Shown here in pieces: positions 41,794 to 52,185 of a stretch of DNA of 64,000 nt (position 1 is the stretch's first letter; every line of letters begins with the position of its first letter). Made by a program: the position numbers and the translations under genes. The stretch spans positions 1 to 64,000 of the forward strand of contig NW_005178421.1 in NCBI RefSeq assembly GCF_000341285.1. Reading direction: 5' to 3'. The notes below the pieces were generated by a model. That model was not told the DNA's origin and ran no database searches. It worked only from the letters and a program-made list of their open reading frames with translations. This DNA comes from Galdieria sulphuraria (taxonomy: Eukaryota > Rhodophyta > Bangiophyceae > Galdieriales > Galdieriaceae).

Positions 41794-43794
41794 ATGGAAT
41801 TAGGATTCACTTGTTGTCATATCTTTGGTATTTATCATGAGCCACAATCGACCTTTTGTTGCAAACCACTTTCTCCAACTACTTTTTTGAAAAATAGACG
41901 TGCACTTCATTGGTTACCAAGATTAGCTGTTCAAGATGGATCATCCCGATTGAAACACAGCCATGCCAGTTGGAGTATGATGAAGGAATCAAGTATCAAT
42001 CAAGATGCACAGAATAAAGCAACAAGAGTCGATCAGGACCAACAAACTGGAAATATTTCATATCAAAAACCTACTAGAAATAGAAGTGCAGCTTTAGTAG
42101 GTACCCAACCCGGTGCTCAAGACTGGAGTAAGCGTGCTGCTGCTCGTTCCATGTTGAGAGCCATTCAGTTCAAAGACGAAGATTTTGAAAAACCGATCAT
42201 CACAATTGCTTCCACTTTTACCAACGCTACTCCTTGCAACGCTCATATGGATCAACTGGGAGATAAGTTGTTGGCTACTGTAGAGTCGTTGGGTGCAAAA
42301 GGTTTCATATTTGGTACTCCTGTGATATCCGACGGAGAAACTATGGGAACTAGTGGAATGCGTTATTCGTTGGTGAGTAGAGACTTGATTGCGGATTGCA
42401 TAGAATGTATGCATGAAGGATACTTAGCAGATGGTATGTTGACACTTGGAGGTTGTGACAAGTCTATTCCCGGAGCACTGATGCCTATATTGAGGACTAA
42501 TGCTTATGGGGTCTTTCTTTACGGCGGTTCTATTCAACCTGGAAATCTGAATGGAGAAAACCTCACCGTCATTTCTACTTTTGAAGCTATTGGGTCTTAT
42601 TCTTCTGGAAGAATAGATGAACAACAATTGAAAAGAATAGAAGAACGTGCTTGTCCTGGCCCAGGTTCTTGTGGTGGAATGTATACAGCAAATACAATGG
42701 CATCTGTGATAGAAGCCATGGGCTTAAGTATCCCTTATTCCGCATCCCATACGGCAATGACAAAAGACAATCAACTTTCTCCTGAAAAGTTGCGAGACTG
42801 TGAAGAATCAGTGAAAGCATTGTTTACTTGTATGAAGAACAATATCCGAGCTCGAGATATTTGTACCCAAAAAGCATTTGAAAACGGTATCACAGTGATG
42901 ATGGCATTGGGAGGGTCGACCAACGGTGTGTTGCATTTGTTGGCATTGGCACACGAAGCACAAGTGGATTTGGATATTGAAGACTTTAACAGGATTGGAG
43001 AACGAGTACCTTTATTGGGAGACTTTAAACCTTCAGGAAGATACGTGATGGCTGACTTGGATAAGATTGGAGGCATTCCTATGGTGATGAAATATCTATG
43101 GAAACATGGCCTTATTCATGGAGATTGTATGACAGTTACAGGAAAGAGAATAGAAGAGTTGTTAGCGGATGCTCCTGATTTACCTGGGACAGATCATGCA
43201 ACTCCTAGTGTCATACTTCCGATAGAAAAGGCTTTGGCCCCCGCAGGTCAGCATATCATCATCATGAGAGGAAATTTGGCTCCCGAAGGTGCGGTGATCA
43301 AGTTGAGTGGAAAGGAATTGGAAATCCATCGTGGTCCAGCTCGAGTATTCAATTCGGAAGAGGAAGCTCTAGATGCCATTTTAACTGGAAGAATAGTAAA
43401 GAATGATGTAGTTGTGATACGTTATGAAGGACCAAAAGGAGGTCCTGGTATGAGAGAAATGTTATCACCTTCTTCAGCCATCATGGGTTCCGGTTTAGGA
43501 AAGGATGTTGCGTTGATCACGGATGGTCGGTTTTCAGGTGGGACTCATGGAATTATGGTTGGTCATGTTACTCCAGAAGCTGCTGTAGGTGGTCCTATTG
43601 CATTGGTTGAGGAAGGGGATATCATATGTTTGGAACCAAGGAAAAAGTTGATGACATTGGAAGTAGATGAAAGAGAGTTGGAACGAAGGAGAAAGCAATG
43701 GAAACAAGTTAATAAGTTGCCACAACAAGGTTTGTTGAAAAAGTATGCTAAAACAGTTTCTAGTGCTAGTAAAGGCGCCATAACTGATGCATAA
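41794..43794 (+). CDS. ILVD: Dihydroxy-acid dehydratase, plastid
   Basis: DHAD removes water from 2,3-dihydroxy-acids in valine, isoleucine and leucine synthesis. This single-exon gene encodes 666 aa, with a ~95-residue N-terminal extension rich in Ser, His and Gln before [20 protein letters not shown], a plausible plastid transit peptide. The Fe-S cysteines are visible in [28 protein letters not shown] and [16 protein letters not shown], spaced as in 2Fe-2S DHADs. [30 protein letters not shown] and GRFSGGTHG complete the family signature. Strong conservation to the last residue gives high confidence. Confidence 0.96.
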   Translation: MELGFTCCHIFGIYHEPQSTFCCKPLSPTTFLKNRRALHWLPRLAVQDGSSRLKHSHASWSMMKESSINQDAQNKATRVDQDQQTGNISYQKPTRNRSAALVGTQPGAQDWSKRAAARSMLRAIQFKDEDFEKPIITIASTFTNATPCNAHMDQLGDKLLATVESLGAKGFIFGTPVISDGETMGTSGMRYSLVSRDLIADCIECMHEGYLADGMLTLGGCDKSIPGALMPILRTNAYGVFLYGGSIQPGNLNGENLTVISTFEAIGSYSSGRIDEQQLKRIEERACPGPGSCGGMYTANTMASVIEAMGLSIPYSASHTAMTKDNQLSPEKLRDCEESVKALFTCMKNNIRARDICTQKAFENGITVMMALGGSTNGVLHLLALAHEAQVDLDIEDFNRIGERVPLLGDFKPSGRYVMADLDKIGGIPMVMKYLWKHGLIHGDCMTVTGKRIEELLADAPDLPGTDHATPSVILPIEKALAPAGQHIIIMRGNLAPEGAVIKLSGKELEIHRGPARVFNSEEEALDAILTGRIVKNDVVVIRYEGPKGGPGMREMLSPSSAIMGSGLGKDVALITDGRFSGGTHGIMVGHVTPEAAVGGPIALVEEGDIICLEPRKKLMTLEVDERELERRRKQWKQVNKLPQQGLLKKYAKTVSSASKGAITDA

Positions 43795-43850
43795 TATAAC
43801 CATAAAATGGAAACTTTTCCGCATTGTTATCAAAAAAGGAATTGGAGGTA

Positions 43851-45713
43851 ATGACTAAGAAAGGTTATTCCAAAGGTCTCAAGTTAACTCCCGCTAAGGA
43901 AAAAACTGTCAAAAAAGAAATAGCAATATTATCTGAAAAAATATTGGCACAACCACAACAAAACTTGAAATATTTGAAACAACTTTTTGTATATGCTTTT
44001 GATTGGACTCCTACTCAACAGGAACAAGTTGAAACAGTTTCAAATATTGCAACCCTTAGTATCACTTCACTGGTAATCATATTCCGAGATATTATTCCGG
44101 GTTATCCAATCCTTTCGCAGAAGGAACGGAAGGAAGAAGGAACAACCTTGTCCGTGGAGACTTTGCGTATCCGTAAGTTTGAAAGTCGTCTATTAGAATA
44201 TTATGTTGAGTTGGTCAATCAATTGCTCCAGCGAAGAAAGAAAGACAGGAAGTGTGTTCAGTTGGGGAAGAATGGATTGGGTCAGTGGAAAAGTGCGGTG
44301 AAACAAGTCATACTACCTGCACATACGAGGGCCTTATGTGTCCTATTGACAGATCTTGTCCATTTTAATGAAGCCAATAGAATAGCCAAAGCTTTGATCA
44401 AATATACACCTAGAGCAAATGAACAAGAACGAAGATGGATACGTGAAACTTTGACAGAGCTTACAAGTAGTCTACACCGAGTTTCCGGATACTCTTTGAA
44501 GACTTGTCTGAATATTTGTCAATATTTGTGCATGGCTGCAGCAAAGTGGAATATTGTTACTCCTTCCATTTTTTGTTCTGCTTTCTATTGTATAAATTAT
44601 GCAGCATTGTATAGTGAATATCAACAAGCCGCACGTCATCGAGAACAGCAGCCCACAGAAAGTGATTCAGCTTTGAATGATCCTCTTATAGATGAGAGAA
44701 GTTTTCAAAGGGATTGGAGAGAAGCACAAGGAAGAGCTCGTGATGATGAACGACGCATTCGATTTGAAAGAGTAATTGAGTCTGTGGAGCAGTTCTTAAT
44801 ATGTATTTTACAGTCCTCTGAAGATAAACAAGTTGGAGATATTTTATGTTTGGGAGAGCTGTTAGAATTGTTTGTGAAAGTCTCCATATATCTCTCAGAT
44901 GTTAGTGTTCGTCGGTTGGAATTTTATTTGCGCAAGTTGTCGTCTCATCAAATAGAAGACATGGAGAAGAGTTGTTTGTTGTTAAAGGCTCTTTATCAAG
45001 TGCATTTCTTACAGAGCAAGAATCGTGGTTGGAAGGAAGATACTGGATACCTGGATAGTCTTTTATACCAAAGTTGTGGGCGTTTGTTAGATTGTCGATC
45101 CATACACAACACGGATACAAGTCAATCGCTTGGTTCATTGTTCAAGTTGAGTCTTTGGTGGTTGAATCCAGCACGGGATCGATTGTTGAGAAGAAAGACG
45201 ATATGGAGAAGGTTATTATGGCTTCTTTTGAGAACAGAATCTCCATTATTAATGAATATTATTACAGCAACATTTATTCACGGAATTCCTGTAGATTGGA
45301 ATCAAGCTTCCATAGATAGTGATGAACAGTGGAGTGGTTCTCTTGAGATGCTTATTCGTGAAGCGTTAGTTAAGAATCCCGATGTTTCATATTTGGATGA
45401 TGCTCCTCCACTTTATGAATACTTCATTTTGAGTCAACATTTTCATCCTTATATTAGGAATCACTTTGTATCCGTCGTTCGAGGTCATATTTTGCCTTTG
45501 AGTGATTCTATAGAAGAATGGTTATCCGCATATACAGATGAAATGACATTTATTCCTCCAGTTGCCCAAACAATGAAGAATAGTAAATCTTTCAAAAGAA
45601 AGAGTTTATTTCTCACTTCTTTACCTCTTTTGGAAGAAAAAGAAGAAAATGTAGATTGGAATTGTTTGGTTCACCAAACCAAAACGATGAACAATGAGAC
45701 GAAGGATGAATGA
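43851..45713 (+). CDS. NOC3: Nucleolar complex protein NOC3 homologue
   Basis: Noc3 pairs with Noc2 in late pre-60S export and also loads MCM at origins in yeast. A single-exon frame of 620 aa from the ATG at 43851. The key block is VIIFRDIIPGYPI followed by LRIRKFESRLLEYYVELV, the NOC3 signature (FKDIIPGYRIR ... LRxFE..LL..Y). The rest is helical-repeat sequence matching the CBF/MAK21-type C-terminal region. Noc3 proteins usually have a longer acidic/basic N-terminus; here almost nothing precedes the conserved part, and the frame extends nine codons upstream of the ATG without another ATG. An upstream exon is possible. Confidence 0.8.
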   Translation: MTKKGYSKGLKLTPAKEKTVKKEIAILSEKILAQPQQNLKYLKQLFVYAFDWTPTQQEQVETVSNIATLSITSLVIIFRDIIPGYPILSQKERKEEGTTLSVETLRIRKFESRLLEYYVELVNQLLQRRKKDRKCVQLGKNGLGQWKSAVKQVILPAHTRALCVLLTDLVHFNEANRIAKALIKYTPRANEQERRWIRETLTELTSSLHRVSGYSLKTCLNICQYLCMAAAKWNIVTPSIFCSAFYCINYAALYSEYQQAARHREQQPTESDSALNDPLIDERSFQRDWREAQGRARDDERRIRFERVIESVEQFLICILQSSEDKQVGDILCLGELLELFVKVSIYLSDVSVRRLEFYLRKLSSHQIEDMEKSCLLLKALYQVHFLQSKNRGWKEDTGYLDSLLYQSCGRLLDCRSIHNTDTSQSLGSLFKLSLWWLNPARDRLLRRKTIWRRLLWLLLRTESPLLMNIITATFIHGIPVDWNQASIDSDEQWSGSLEMLIREALVKNPDVSYLDDAPPLYEYFILSQHFHPYIRNHFVSVVRGHILPLSDSIEEWLSAYTDEMTFIPPVAQTMKNSKSFKRKSLFLTSLPLLEEKEENVDWNCLVHQTKTMNNETKDE

Positions 45714-45741
45714 ATAAACTTGAAAGTTTGTAGTGTGAAGG

Positions 45742-46535
45742 ATGGAGAACATGGAAGAAGAACACACGAGTTCTGATAGAGATAGTTTTGCAATGTTTTA
45801 TAATCAAGGTCTAAGAGAAGGAATCATGGAGGCACAGGAAAACTTGACGAGAGTAAGTAGTTGACGGCATCTTGTAAGGTTGGGTTGTTGAAGGGTGTTT
45901 CCATAGCTTGGTTATTGGGAGGGCTTAAAAAGCGTTAGTCCAGGAATCAAGTTACTGAATAAGAAGTATGTTTGTTGTGTAGATATGACTACAGTATTGA
46001 TGTTGCTTGCATACCTTGCTTTTATATAGTATCAGTGAATTGTTGGTCTTGGAGTCGCTAAACCAAAAAGGACTTTTATTGACAAAGGTAAAAGAGTCTT
46101 ATGAACAGTAATAAGGGTTATCCTACTGTACAACTTTTACTTAATAGGAAAATCCTTCGTTTCTCGGTCAACAGATAAAGGAAACGAGAAAGCAGTTGGA
46201 AAATTTGCTACACGTAAGAATGAACTATTTCAGTTATGGAACAATGTCGTTGTACTTATTCAGTGAAATAGAAATATGAGTCTACCCTGTTAGAACTGGG
46301 GTCCAAATACGTCCAAAATACGCAACATACAAGTTATGTTTTCGAACAAAATTCGCCAATAGAGGAGACTCTTTCTTTAGAAGTTTTGAAGCAGAGTTGG
46401 TTCTCTCAGTTGGAGCAACATGAAAGGTACACGTTGCAAGAGGCCCATGAAGGAATAGCTAAGTTTGTGAATTCTTTGGACGAGTCTCTCCAGAGTCAGT
46501 TAAGAAGAGTGTTTATGAAAGAGTTGACACAGTAA
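45742..46535 (+). CDS. Unknown 185-aa protein, five exons
   Basis: Splicing 45742-45852, 45907-45965, 46030-46087, 46148-46213 and 46272-46535 gives one frame of 185 aa. Each piece is too short to stand out alone. The N-terminus contains FAMFYNQGLREGIMEAQENL and LGYWEGL, faintly like the GxxxG-rich repeat of LTO1/Yae1 (Fe-S recruiting factors for ABCE1), but the rest ([24 protein letters not shown], then a long acidic helix ending LRRVFMKELTQ) gives no match I can name. The steady phase of five exons and typical GTAAG/TAG sites support a real gene. It starts 28 bp after NOC3 on the same strand. Confidence 0.62.
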
Positions 46536-46820
46536 CCTCCCAGTGGTGGTAGGCTGTTACAGGAATAGACTATCTTGTGCAGTGTTGTTAGAGTTACTAT
46601 GAGTGTTATAAGAAACTGTCCAGAACACGTGTGTATCTTATGACCTTTTCTTCCTAGTGACTATGATAAGAAACCTAGAGGCATTTTTTGCCTCTTCCAT
46701 ATCTTTATTCGTAAATGTACTCCTACCTGTGTATACCTATGGAGTGGAACATTTCAAAACCAACCACATTTAGAAATAAAAAGGTTAATTACATTTGTTG
46801 TCTATTTGGGACAATAAATA

Positions 46821-48563
46821 ATGCCTCAAGATGATGACAAGTTAAATGCCTTTTTAGCTGTAACCTCTGCTGACCCAGAACTAGCACAACAGTTATTGGA
46901 TAGTAACCAAGGTGATTTAGAAAAGGCAATAGAATCCTACTTTGCTATAAATGAAGCTCAAATAGAGCTTGACCATACCCCGACGCAAACTCCGGTGGTA
47001 GACACTAGCAGCGTAAGTACAAAGAGGTCTTGTTTGGAAGAATTTTAAGTGTTATTCATAGGAAGATGCACTGCCGCATCCTCACGCACCACCTTCTGTT
47101 GAAGATGATGAAGAAGAGGTTATACCAGTGAGGAGACGGGAACCAAGAAGAAGAAGTTCAAATGGTGGTCCACAAAGAGAGACAAACAGAGATTCTGGGC
47201 ACCCTAATCACGTTGGTTTTCCAGAAAACTTGACAGAAGGAAGGTTGGGTGAACTCTATGCTCCCCCTTCTGACCTTAACTTTGAGGATTCTTATGAACA
47301 AGCACTACGGTAGGTCTACTTTAGTTTGCACAATCTGGAATTAGGCTCACTCTCTATTAGGAAAGGAAGAGAAGAAAGCAAATGGGTTTTGGTTAATTTG
47401 CAGCAGAATGAGAACTTTTTATGTCTTTTGTTGAATAGAGAAGTTTGGTCGGTAAGTATACTAAACGCTTGACTTAGTTCATGGTTCTAAACTCATAAAG
47501 GATTCCACTATTAAAGAGTTTATTCAGTCGAGTTTTATTTTTTGGCAACGTGACGTTCTTTCGGAGGACGCAATGCAGTTCTGTGCGCGATATTCTGTAA
47601 ATAGCTTTCCTTTTGTTGCTGTGATTGATCCTCGCACTGGAGAGAAAGTGTTGGAACCTAGCTTGGAAGAGAATGATAGAATAGAAAAGAACTATATAGT
47701 ATCAAATCTTTGTAACTTTCTCGAGACTAATGTTTTAGATGAATGGACCGCACCACGAGGAAGTCGAAGAAGTGGAGCTGTTCATTCAAATAGTCACAGT
47801 CTTCGGTCATTTCCTGTGAGTAACGACTCTGCTGAAGATGAGGCCAGAGATAGTTGGCAACAAGTAGATGAGAATGAAGATGCACAGTTGGCTGAAGCTA
47901 TTGCTGCGTCATTGGAAGACCAGGAAGGTCCCTCTTCATCATCGGAGATGATGGGATATGGCGAATTTTATACGAATGGCAAGTTTCCAGTAATTCATAA
48001 GAGTTTTGTTGGCTAACTTTATTTCAGAAGTACCTTTAACACGTAATGATAGTGAAAGTCGAATTGCTTCACAGTATGCTTCTATGACTGACCCTCATCT
48101 TACTGAAGAGAGAGAACTTAAGATGGAACAGGATGCCGCTTTAGCAGCAGCAGAAGCTGCAGATCGTGCACGATTGTCGCGTGTTGAAGAAGAAGAGCGC
48201 CAGAGACTTTGGCAGAAAGAAATGGAGCAAAAACAACAAGAAGAACTTGAGGCATTGGAGGCCACCAAGCACATGAGGCAACGAATGAAAAAGTCAGTAT
48301 TGAAAGATGAACCTGCTGAGAACAGTCCACACGTTACAGAGTTGCTCTTAAGGTTACCAGATGGACGAAAAGTTGTGAGGAGATTTCAAGACAATGAACC
48401 ATTGCAAGCAGTAGTCGATTTTGTGGTTTATGAAACAGGATTGTCTGAGGAGGAGTTTCAGTTGATTATTCCATATCCACGCAAGGTTTTGGCTGACTTA
48501 GACGTTACACTAGAACAGTTGAATCTTACCACGAAGGCGGCATTGATAGTAGAGCGTAACTGA
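46821..48563 (+). CDS. UBXN7: UBX-domain protein 7 (UBA-UAS-UIM-UBX)
   Basis: A p97/Cdc48 cofactor that links ubiquitinated substrates, notably on cullins, to the unfoldase. Five exons (46821-47012, 47062-47309, 47361-47451, 47501-47978, 48028-48563) give 514 aa. Domains in order: UBA-like (LNAFLAVTSADPELAQQLL, 8-45), UAS thioredoxin-like (WVLVNLQQNENFLCLLLNRE ... YSVNSFPFVAVIDPRTGEKV), a UIM (DAQLAEAIAASLEDQE), a coiled coil, and UBX (ELLLRLPDGRKVVRRF ... LIIPYPRKVLADL). The fourth intron (47979-48027) uses a GC donor (GCAAGT). All other phases would break the frame. Neddylation enzyme UBC12 is elsewhere in the window, but no linkage is implied. Confidence 0.95.
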
Positions 48564-48704
48564 GACAATTTCATGTTGTAAGAAATTCATTCGTACTACT
48601 TTTCACTGTGAAGAAAGAAACAAATTATTTTGACTCGTCCAGAACGCAATTTTTATGTATGCATCACACTCTAAAACCCCCTTGCTATCTCATTGATACC
48701 TAGA

Positions 48705-49730
48705 TTACAACTTGACTACCATTCGATACCGCACTTTGTTTTCTCGAACTCTATCTAGTGCCTCATTCAAATGGTCTACAGTCGTGACTTCACATTTAGG
48801 AAATATTTGATGAAGAGCACAAAAGTTCAACATGTCCTTAATAAGCGCTCTACCTCCTGTAATACTTCCACATATGGTAAGTTGTCTTACCATCAATTCT
48901 GTCATGACTGGAACCTCCACATTCCCCAAAATAGCACCGACAATTGCCATCTTACCGTTTCGACGCAAAAGAGCAGTATATTGTTGCCAAGGCAATTTTT
49001 TAGGAACAGTAACCAACATGAAGTCTATGGTTCCCTGCGCCTCTTTCATTTGCTTTTCATCTGATGAATTGATAAATTGGGAAGCACCATATTCTTTTGC
49101 TTCTTTGATCTTGTCTGCGCTCGACGAGATTGCTGTGACTTTACAACCAAAAGCTTTTGCAAATTTCAGCGCCATATGCCCTAGTCCTCCTATTCCAACA
49201 ACTGCCACATGGTCTCCTGGTTTCACACCGAAACGACGAAATGGTGCAAATACTGTAATTCCACCACAGAACAGTGGTCCAGCGTACTCTGGCGGAATCT
49301 CCTTTGGAATGGGAAATGCAACTCTGGCATCAGCGATAGTTTTTCTAGAAAAGCCACCTTGAGAAGCACCAAAACAAGTTGCTTCCCCGTGAGGACATAG
49401 GTTTTCATATCCTTGGATGCACTCTTGACAAGACAAACAAGCACGACGATACCACCCGATTCCTACTCTGTCTCCTATTTGAAGCTCTCTCACTTCACTT
49501 CCACGTCTCGATACTTTTCCAACTATTTCGTGACCAGCAACTTTTGGAAAACGAGAAGCTTCGTCGCCCCATTCTTTATCAATGATATGAACGTCCGAAT
49601 GACAAACACCACAATATTCCACGTCAACTTCGACATCGTTAGGACCCAAAGCAGGTAGTTCCAACTGATAGGGAACTACTTTTGCTTTCGGTTCCATAGC
49701 AGCCCAACTTTCTGTTACCGTCTTACTCAT
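48705..49730 (-). CDS. Zinc-dependent alcohol dehydrogenase (AdhC/YahK/CAD type)
   Basis: A cinnamyl-alcohol-dehydrogenase-like NADP enzyme that reduces a wide range of aldehydes. Single exon, 341 aa from the ATG at 49730. Catalytic zinc ligands lie in YCGVCHSDVHI and GHEIVGKV; the structural-zinc cysteines are in CLSCQECIQGYENLC. The cofactor motif is VGIGGLGHMALKFAKA and the NADP-type SSS follows the second strand. No targeting peptide remains if this ATG is used; the same frame stays open to 49859 without an ATG. Similarity is closest in style to bacterial YahK-type enzymes, so gene transfer is possible but unproven. Confidence 0.92.
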   Translation of the reverse strand: MSKTVTESWAAMEPKAKVVPYQLELPALGPNDVEVDVEYCGVCHSDVHIIDKEWGDEASRFPKVAGHEIVGKVSRRGSEVRELQIGDRVGIGWYRRACLSCQECIQGYENLCPHGEATCFGASQGGFSRKTIADARVAFPIPKEIPPEYAGPLFCGGITVFAPFRRFGVKPGDHVAVVGIGGLGHMALKFAKAFGCKVTAISSSADKIKEAKEYGASQFINSSDEKQMKEAQGTIDFMLVTVPKKLPWQQYTALLRRNGKMAIVGAILGNVEVPVMTELMVRQLTICGSITGGRALIKDMLNFCALHQIFPKCEVTTVDHLNEALDRVRENKVRYRMVVKL

Positions 49731-50151
49731 CTCTTGTCTACAATTCAGAAACAAATGAAATGTTCCATAGTTGAATCTACAATCGATATATAAAATTCCG
49801 TTGGAAGGTTCTATGGCCAATGGAATGGCGTCGTCAAAACATCCCGACGATTCCCTCAACAGCTGTCGTTTGGTATCGAGAAAAGGTTATGTCTCAAAAT
49901 AGGGATTGATGAAAAGGAAACCATTTCACTTGAGTTTAGCTATGCATCCATTGACTCTATTTGTTATGCTCTGAAGGAAGGAACACATGTAAAAGTAGAA
50001 TGAATTATCTTTTGAAAGACTGTTTCCAAGAAGAAGTATCATAGAGAATGAAGGGTAACCGATTTTCATTGTTATATTTGTTTGGTATAAGCGTAATAAT
50101 AAAGAAGAGAGTTGTTGCATTCTGACGGGCCTTGAAAATTGTTTGGGATAG
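49731..50151. other. Divergent promoter region, ~420 bp
   Basis: Between the alcohol dehydrogenase (minus) and THOC5 (plus) starts. A minus-strand ATG frame (49926-50177) runs into THOC5 coding sequence and shows no family features. I see nothing else. Confidence 0.5.
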
Positions 50152-52041
50152 ATGGATCGTTCTTTACAAGTAGCCATCGAGGCAGCTACTGACCTTCCAA
50201 GTGAAATAGGAAAGATTGAGCAACAAGTTTCCGAGATGGTTATGTGTTGTGAAGAGTTGCGTAACGCAAGCCGGCTATTTGTTGGTATTCAGAGTGAAGA
50301 CGAGTCGAAAGTTTTGTTGAAAATAGCAAGTTGTACAGCAAAACTGAAGTGGTTGAATAGGGAGAGTCACTTATCGCTGGAAAGTTGCAAGCTTGCTGTT
50401 CAGAAACATAAGGAACAAGTGCAGAACTCCCAGATTATTTTGGAAAATTATTTGTATCAAAGAGAACAGTTGAAGGAGGAAATCGCCAGCTGTCAAAGTT
50501 ACCGTGGTTTGATAGATGAAATTTCCCTCATTACTTTGGAAGAAGCTAGTCTCAGCGTTCCATCGGAGGAAGGGTTAGATAGCTTCGAATATGAGCACCA
50601 AGTGATGCTGAAACGATTGGAAGCGGAAAAAGAAAGGAGACAAAGTTTGCTGAACCAAGTTGAAGAGTTGAAGCGAAGAAAAAGTGATATGGAATCCGAA
50701 CTGAAAGAGTCTCGACAGTTTTTGGAGAATCTTCCAAAAGAGATTGAAAAGATTCACGTAGCAGCTAATCGTGTTTCAACTTTCTTTTTTGATTATGGGT
50801 TTGCTGGTCGTTTCTTTAATTTTCTTTGTGAAGACTCTTTGAAAAGGATGTTTCTTCTACCTTTTCCTTTGTATGTTTTGGCACGCCAAGCTTATGCATT
50901 TCAACATACTTTTCAATCAGAGCAACATTTGCATTTTCGTATGGATATCGTTGGAGATACCGTTGCTGCAGAGAGTATTTGTGATGCATTCAGCACTCGT
51001 TGGAAGGAACATGAGAATTTATATCAAATGCATCCTCTACAAGTACAGTTAGAGTTGGGAGGCCAACCTAAGGGAGCTTTGGATTCTACTTTGCAAAAGA
51101 CAGTGACGGTCACTTTTTCCTATTTGTTGTGTTTAGAGATTGTAGTTGTTTCATGTAGTGGAAATGCAAGTGATGGTAATTTAATAACGGAACAATTTGC
51201 TTTCTTATTTCCTGGAGATGATGGAAGTCATTCTCCGAATCCAACCAATCATTACCTCGAAGAAGGCAAGTTTCAGTTTCAACCTAGTAAAGTTGGTGGA
51301 GCTCGACCTTTTATTTGGGCACAGATTATATGTGGACTTGGCTTTCCATTTGAGTTAAATCTTTCTTCCTCTACGAAGGATGCAAAGGAATGGCTCCAAA
51401 ATGCATTGAATTATTCAAAGCATATCGTATTAGGTGCCGTGATAAAGGCATTAGTAGCTCGGAACTACTTTCTACAATCACTTTCCACCCAATTGGTGAG
51501 TCTTCAACGTCTCATTGTTCCTGTGAATGCGAAAGAGGCACAACTACCGGGAGATCCTCGTTCAGAGTTAAAGTCTTGGTCAGAGCTTATTGATAATCAG
51601 GAGTTTGCAAGTGGCCCGACCAATTCTTCCTTTTATTCATTAACTGGTACACGCAAATTTCTTTTAGAGATTCAATCGGAATCTATACATTTGAGAGGAT
51701 TGGTGGCTGTTTGTCCTGATTATCCATTAACATCACCGTATTGGTCTTTGAAATGTATTCGTGGTCCATTACAAGACAGCGATTTGCGCGATATTGAAAG
51801 AGAATTGTGTTCCTTTACAGATGAGAATTTAGAAGGAAATGCGCTCGGAGAGAATTTGTTGAGTATCCAAGTTAAGAAACTTCAAGCTTGTGTAGATATT
51901 TGTCAAGAAATCAACCGACCTTCTCCTCATGATAGCATGATTGAACGACCTCGTTGGGATCGTGCCTTTCGTGGGAGAATGAGAACCAAACCTTTTGTTT
52001 TCAACCCTGAAGCCAATATTTTTGAACCACGAATAGGTTGA
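50152..52041 (+). CDS. THOC5: THO complex subunit 5
   Basis: THOC5 is a core subunit of THO/TREX, which couples transcription to mRNA export. A single-exon gene of 629 aa. The N-terminal third is coiled coil with the family landmarks LKWLNRESHLSLE, NYLYQREQLKEEIASCQSY and ISLITLEEASLSVP. Further on come LPFPLYVLARQAYAF, YQMHPLQVQLELGG, AFLFPGDDGSHSPNPTNHY and GGARPFIWAQIICGLGFP, in the order found in animal and plant THOC5. Absence of introns in a gene this long contrasts with most neighbours. A TA repeat follows its stop. Confidence 0.93.
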   Translation: MDRSLQVAIEAATDLPSEIGKIEQQVSEMVMCCEELRNASRLFVGIQSEDESKVLLKIASCTAKLKWLNRESHLSLESCKLAVQKHKEQVQNSQIILENYLYQREQLKEEIASCQSYRGLIDEISLITLEEASLSVPSEEGLDSFEYEHQVMLKRLEAEKERRQSLLNQVEELKRRKSDMESELKESRQFLENLPKEIEKIHVAANRVSTFFFDYGFAGRFFNFLCEDSLKRMFLLPFPLYVLARQAYAFQHTFQSEQHLHFRMDIVGDTVAAESICDAFSTRWKEHENLYQMHPLQVQLELGGQPKGALDSTLQKTVTVTFSYLLCLEIVVVSCSGNASDGNLITEQFAFLFPGDDGSHSPNPTNHYLEEGKFQFQPSKVGGARPFIWAQIICGLGFPFELNLSSSTKDAKEWLQNALNYSKHIVLGAVIKALVARNYFLQSLSTQLVSLQRLIVPVNAKEAQLPGDPRSELKSWSELIDNQEFASGPTNSSFYSLTGTRKFLLEIQSESIHLRGLVAVCPDYPLTSPYWSLKCIRGPLQDSDLRDIERELCSFTDENLEGNALGENLLSIQVKKLQACVDICQEINRPSPHDSMIERPRWDRAFRGRMRTKPFVFNPEANIFEPRIG

Positions 52042-52077
52042 TTTTACGATTATCTCTTAAAGAACGGAATAAATAGG

Positions 52078-52098
52078 ATATATATATATATATATATA
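52078..52098. repeat. (TA)n microsatellite downstream of THOC5
   Basis: About ten TA units between THOC5 and the following coiled-coil gene. Confidence 0.85.
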
Positions 52099-52185
52099 GA
52101 CACTCGTAGCAATTTGCAAAAGGAATATGATTTCTACTCGTTGTGATCATTGGAGTGTTTATATATATTGACATATTATTTCTAG

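Noticed and set aside
49926-50177. Minus-strand ATG frame of 83 codons overlapping the THOC5 start
   Set aside because: It overlaps conserved THOC5 coding sequence and the divergent promoter, with no domain or signal.
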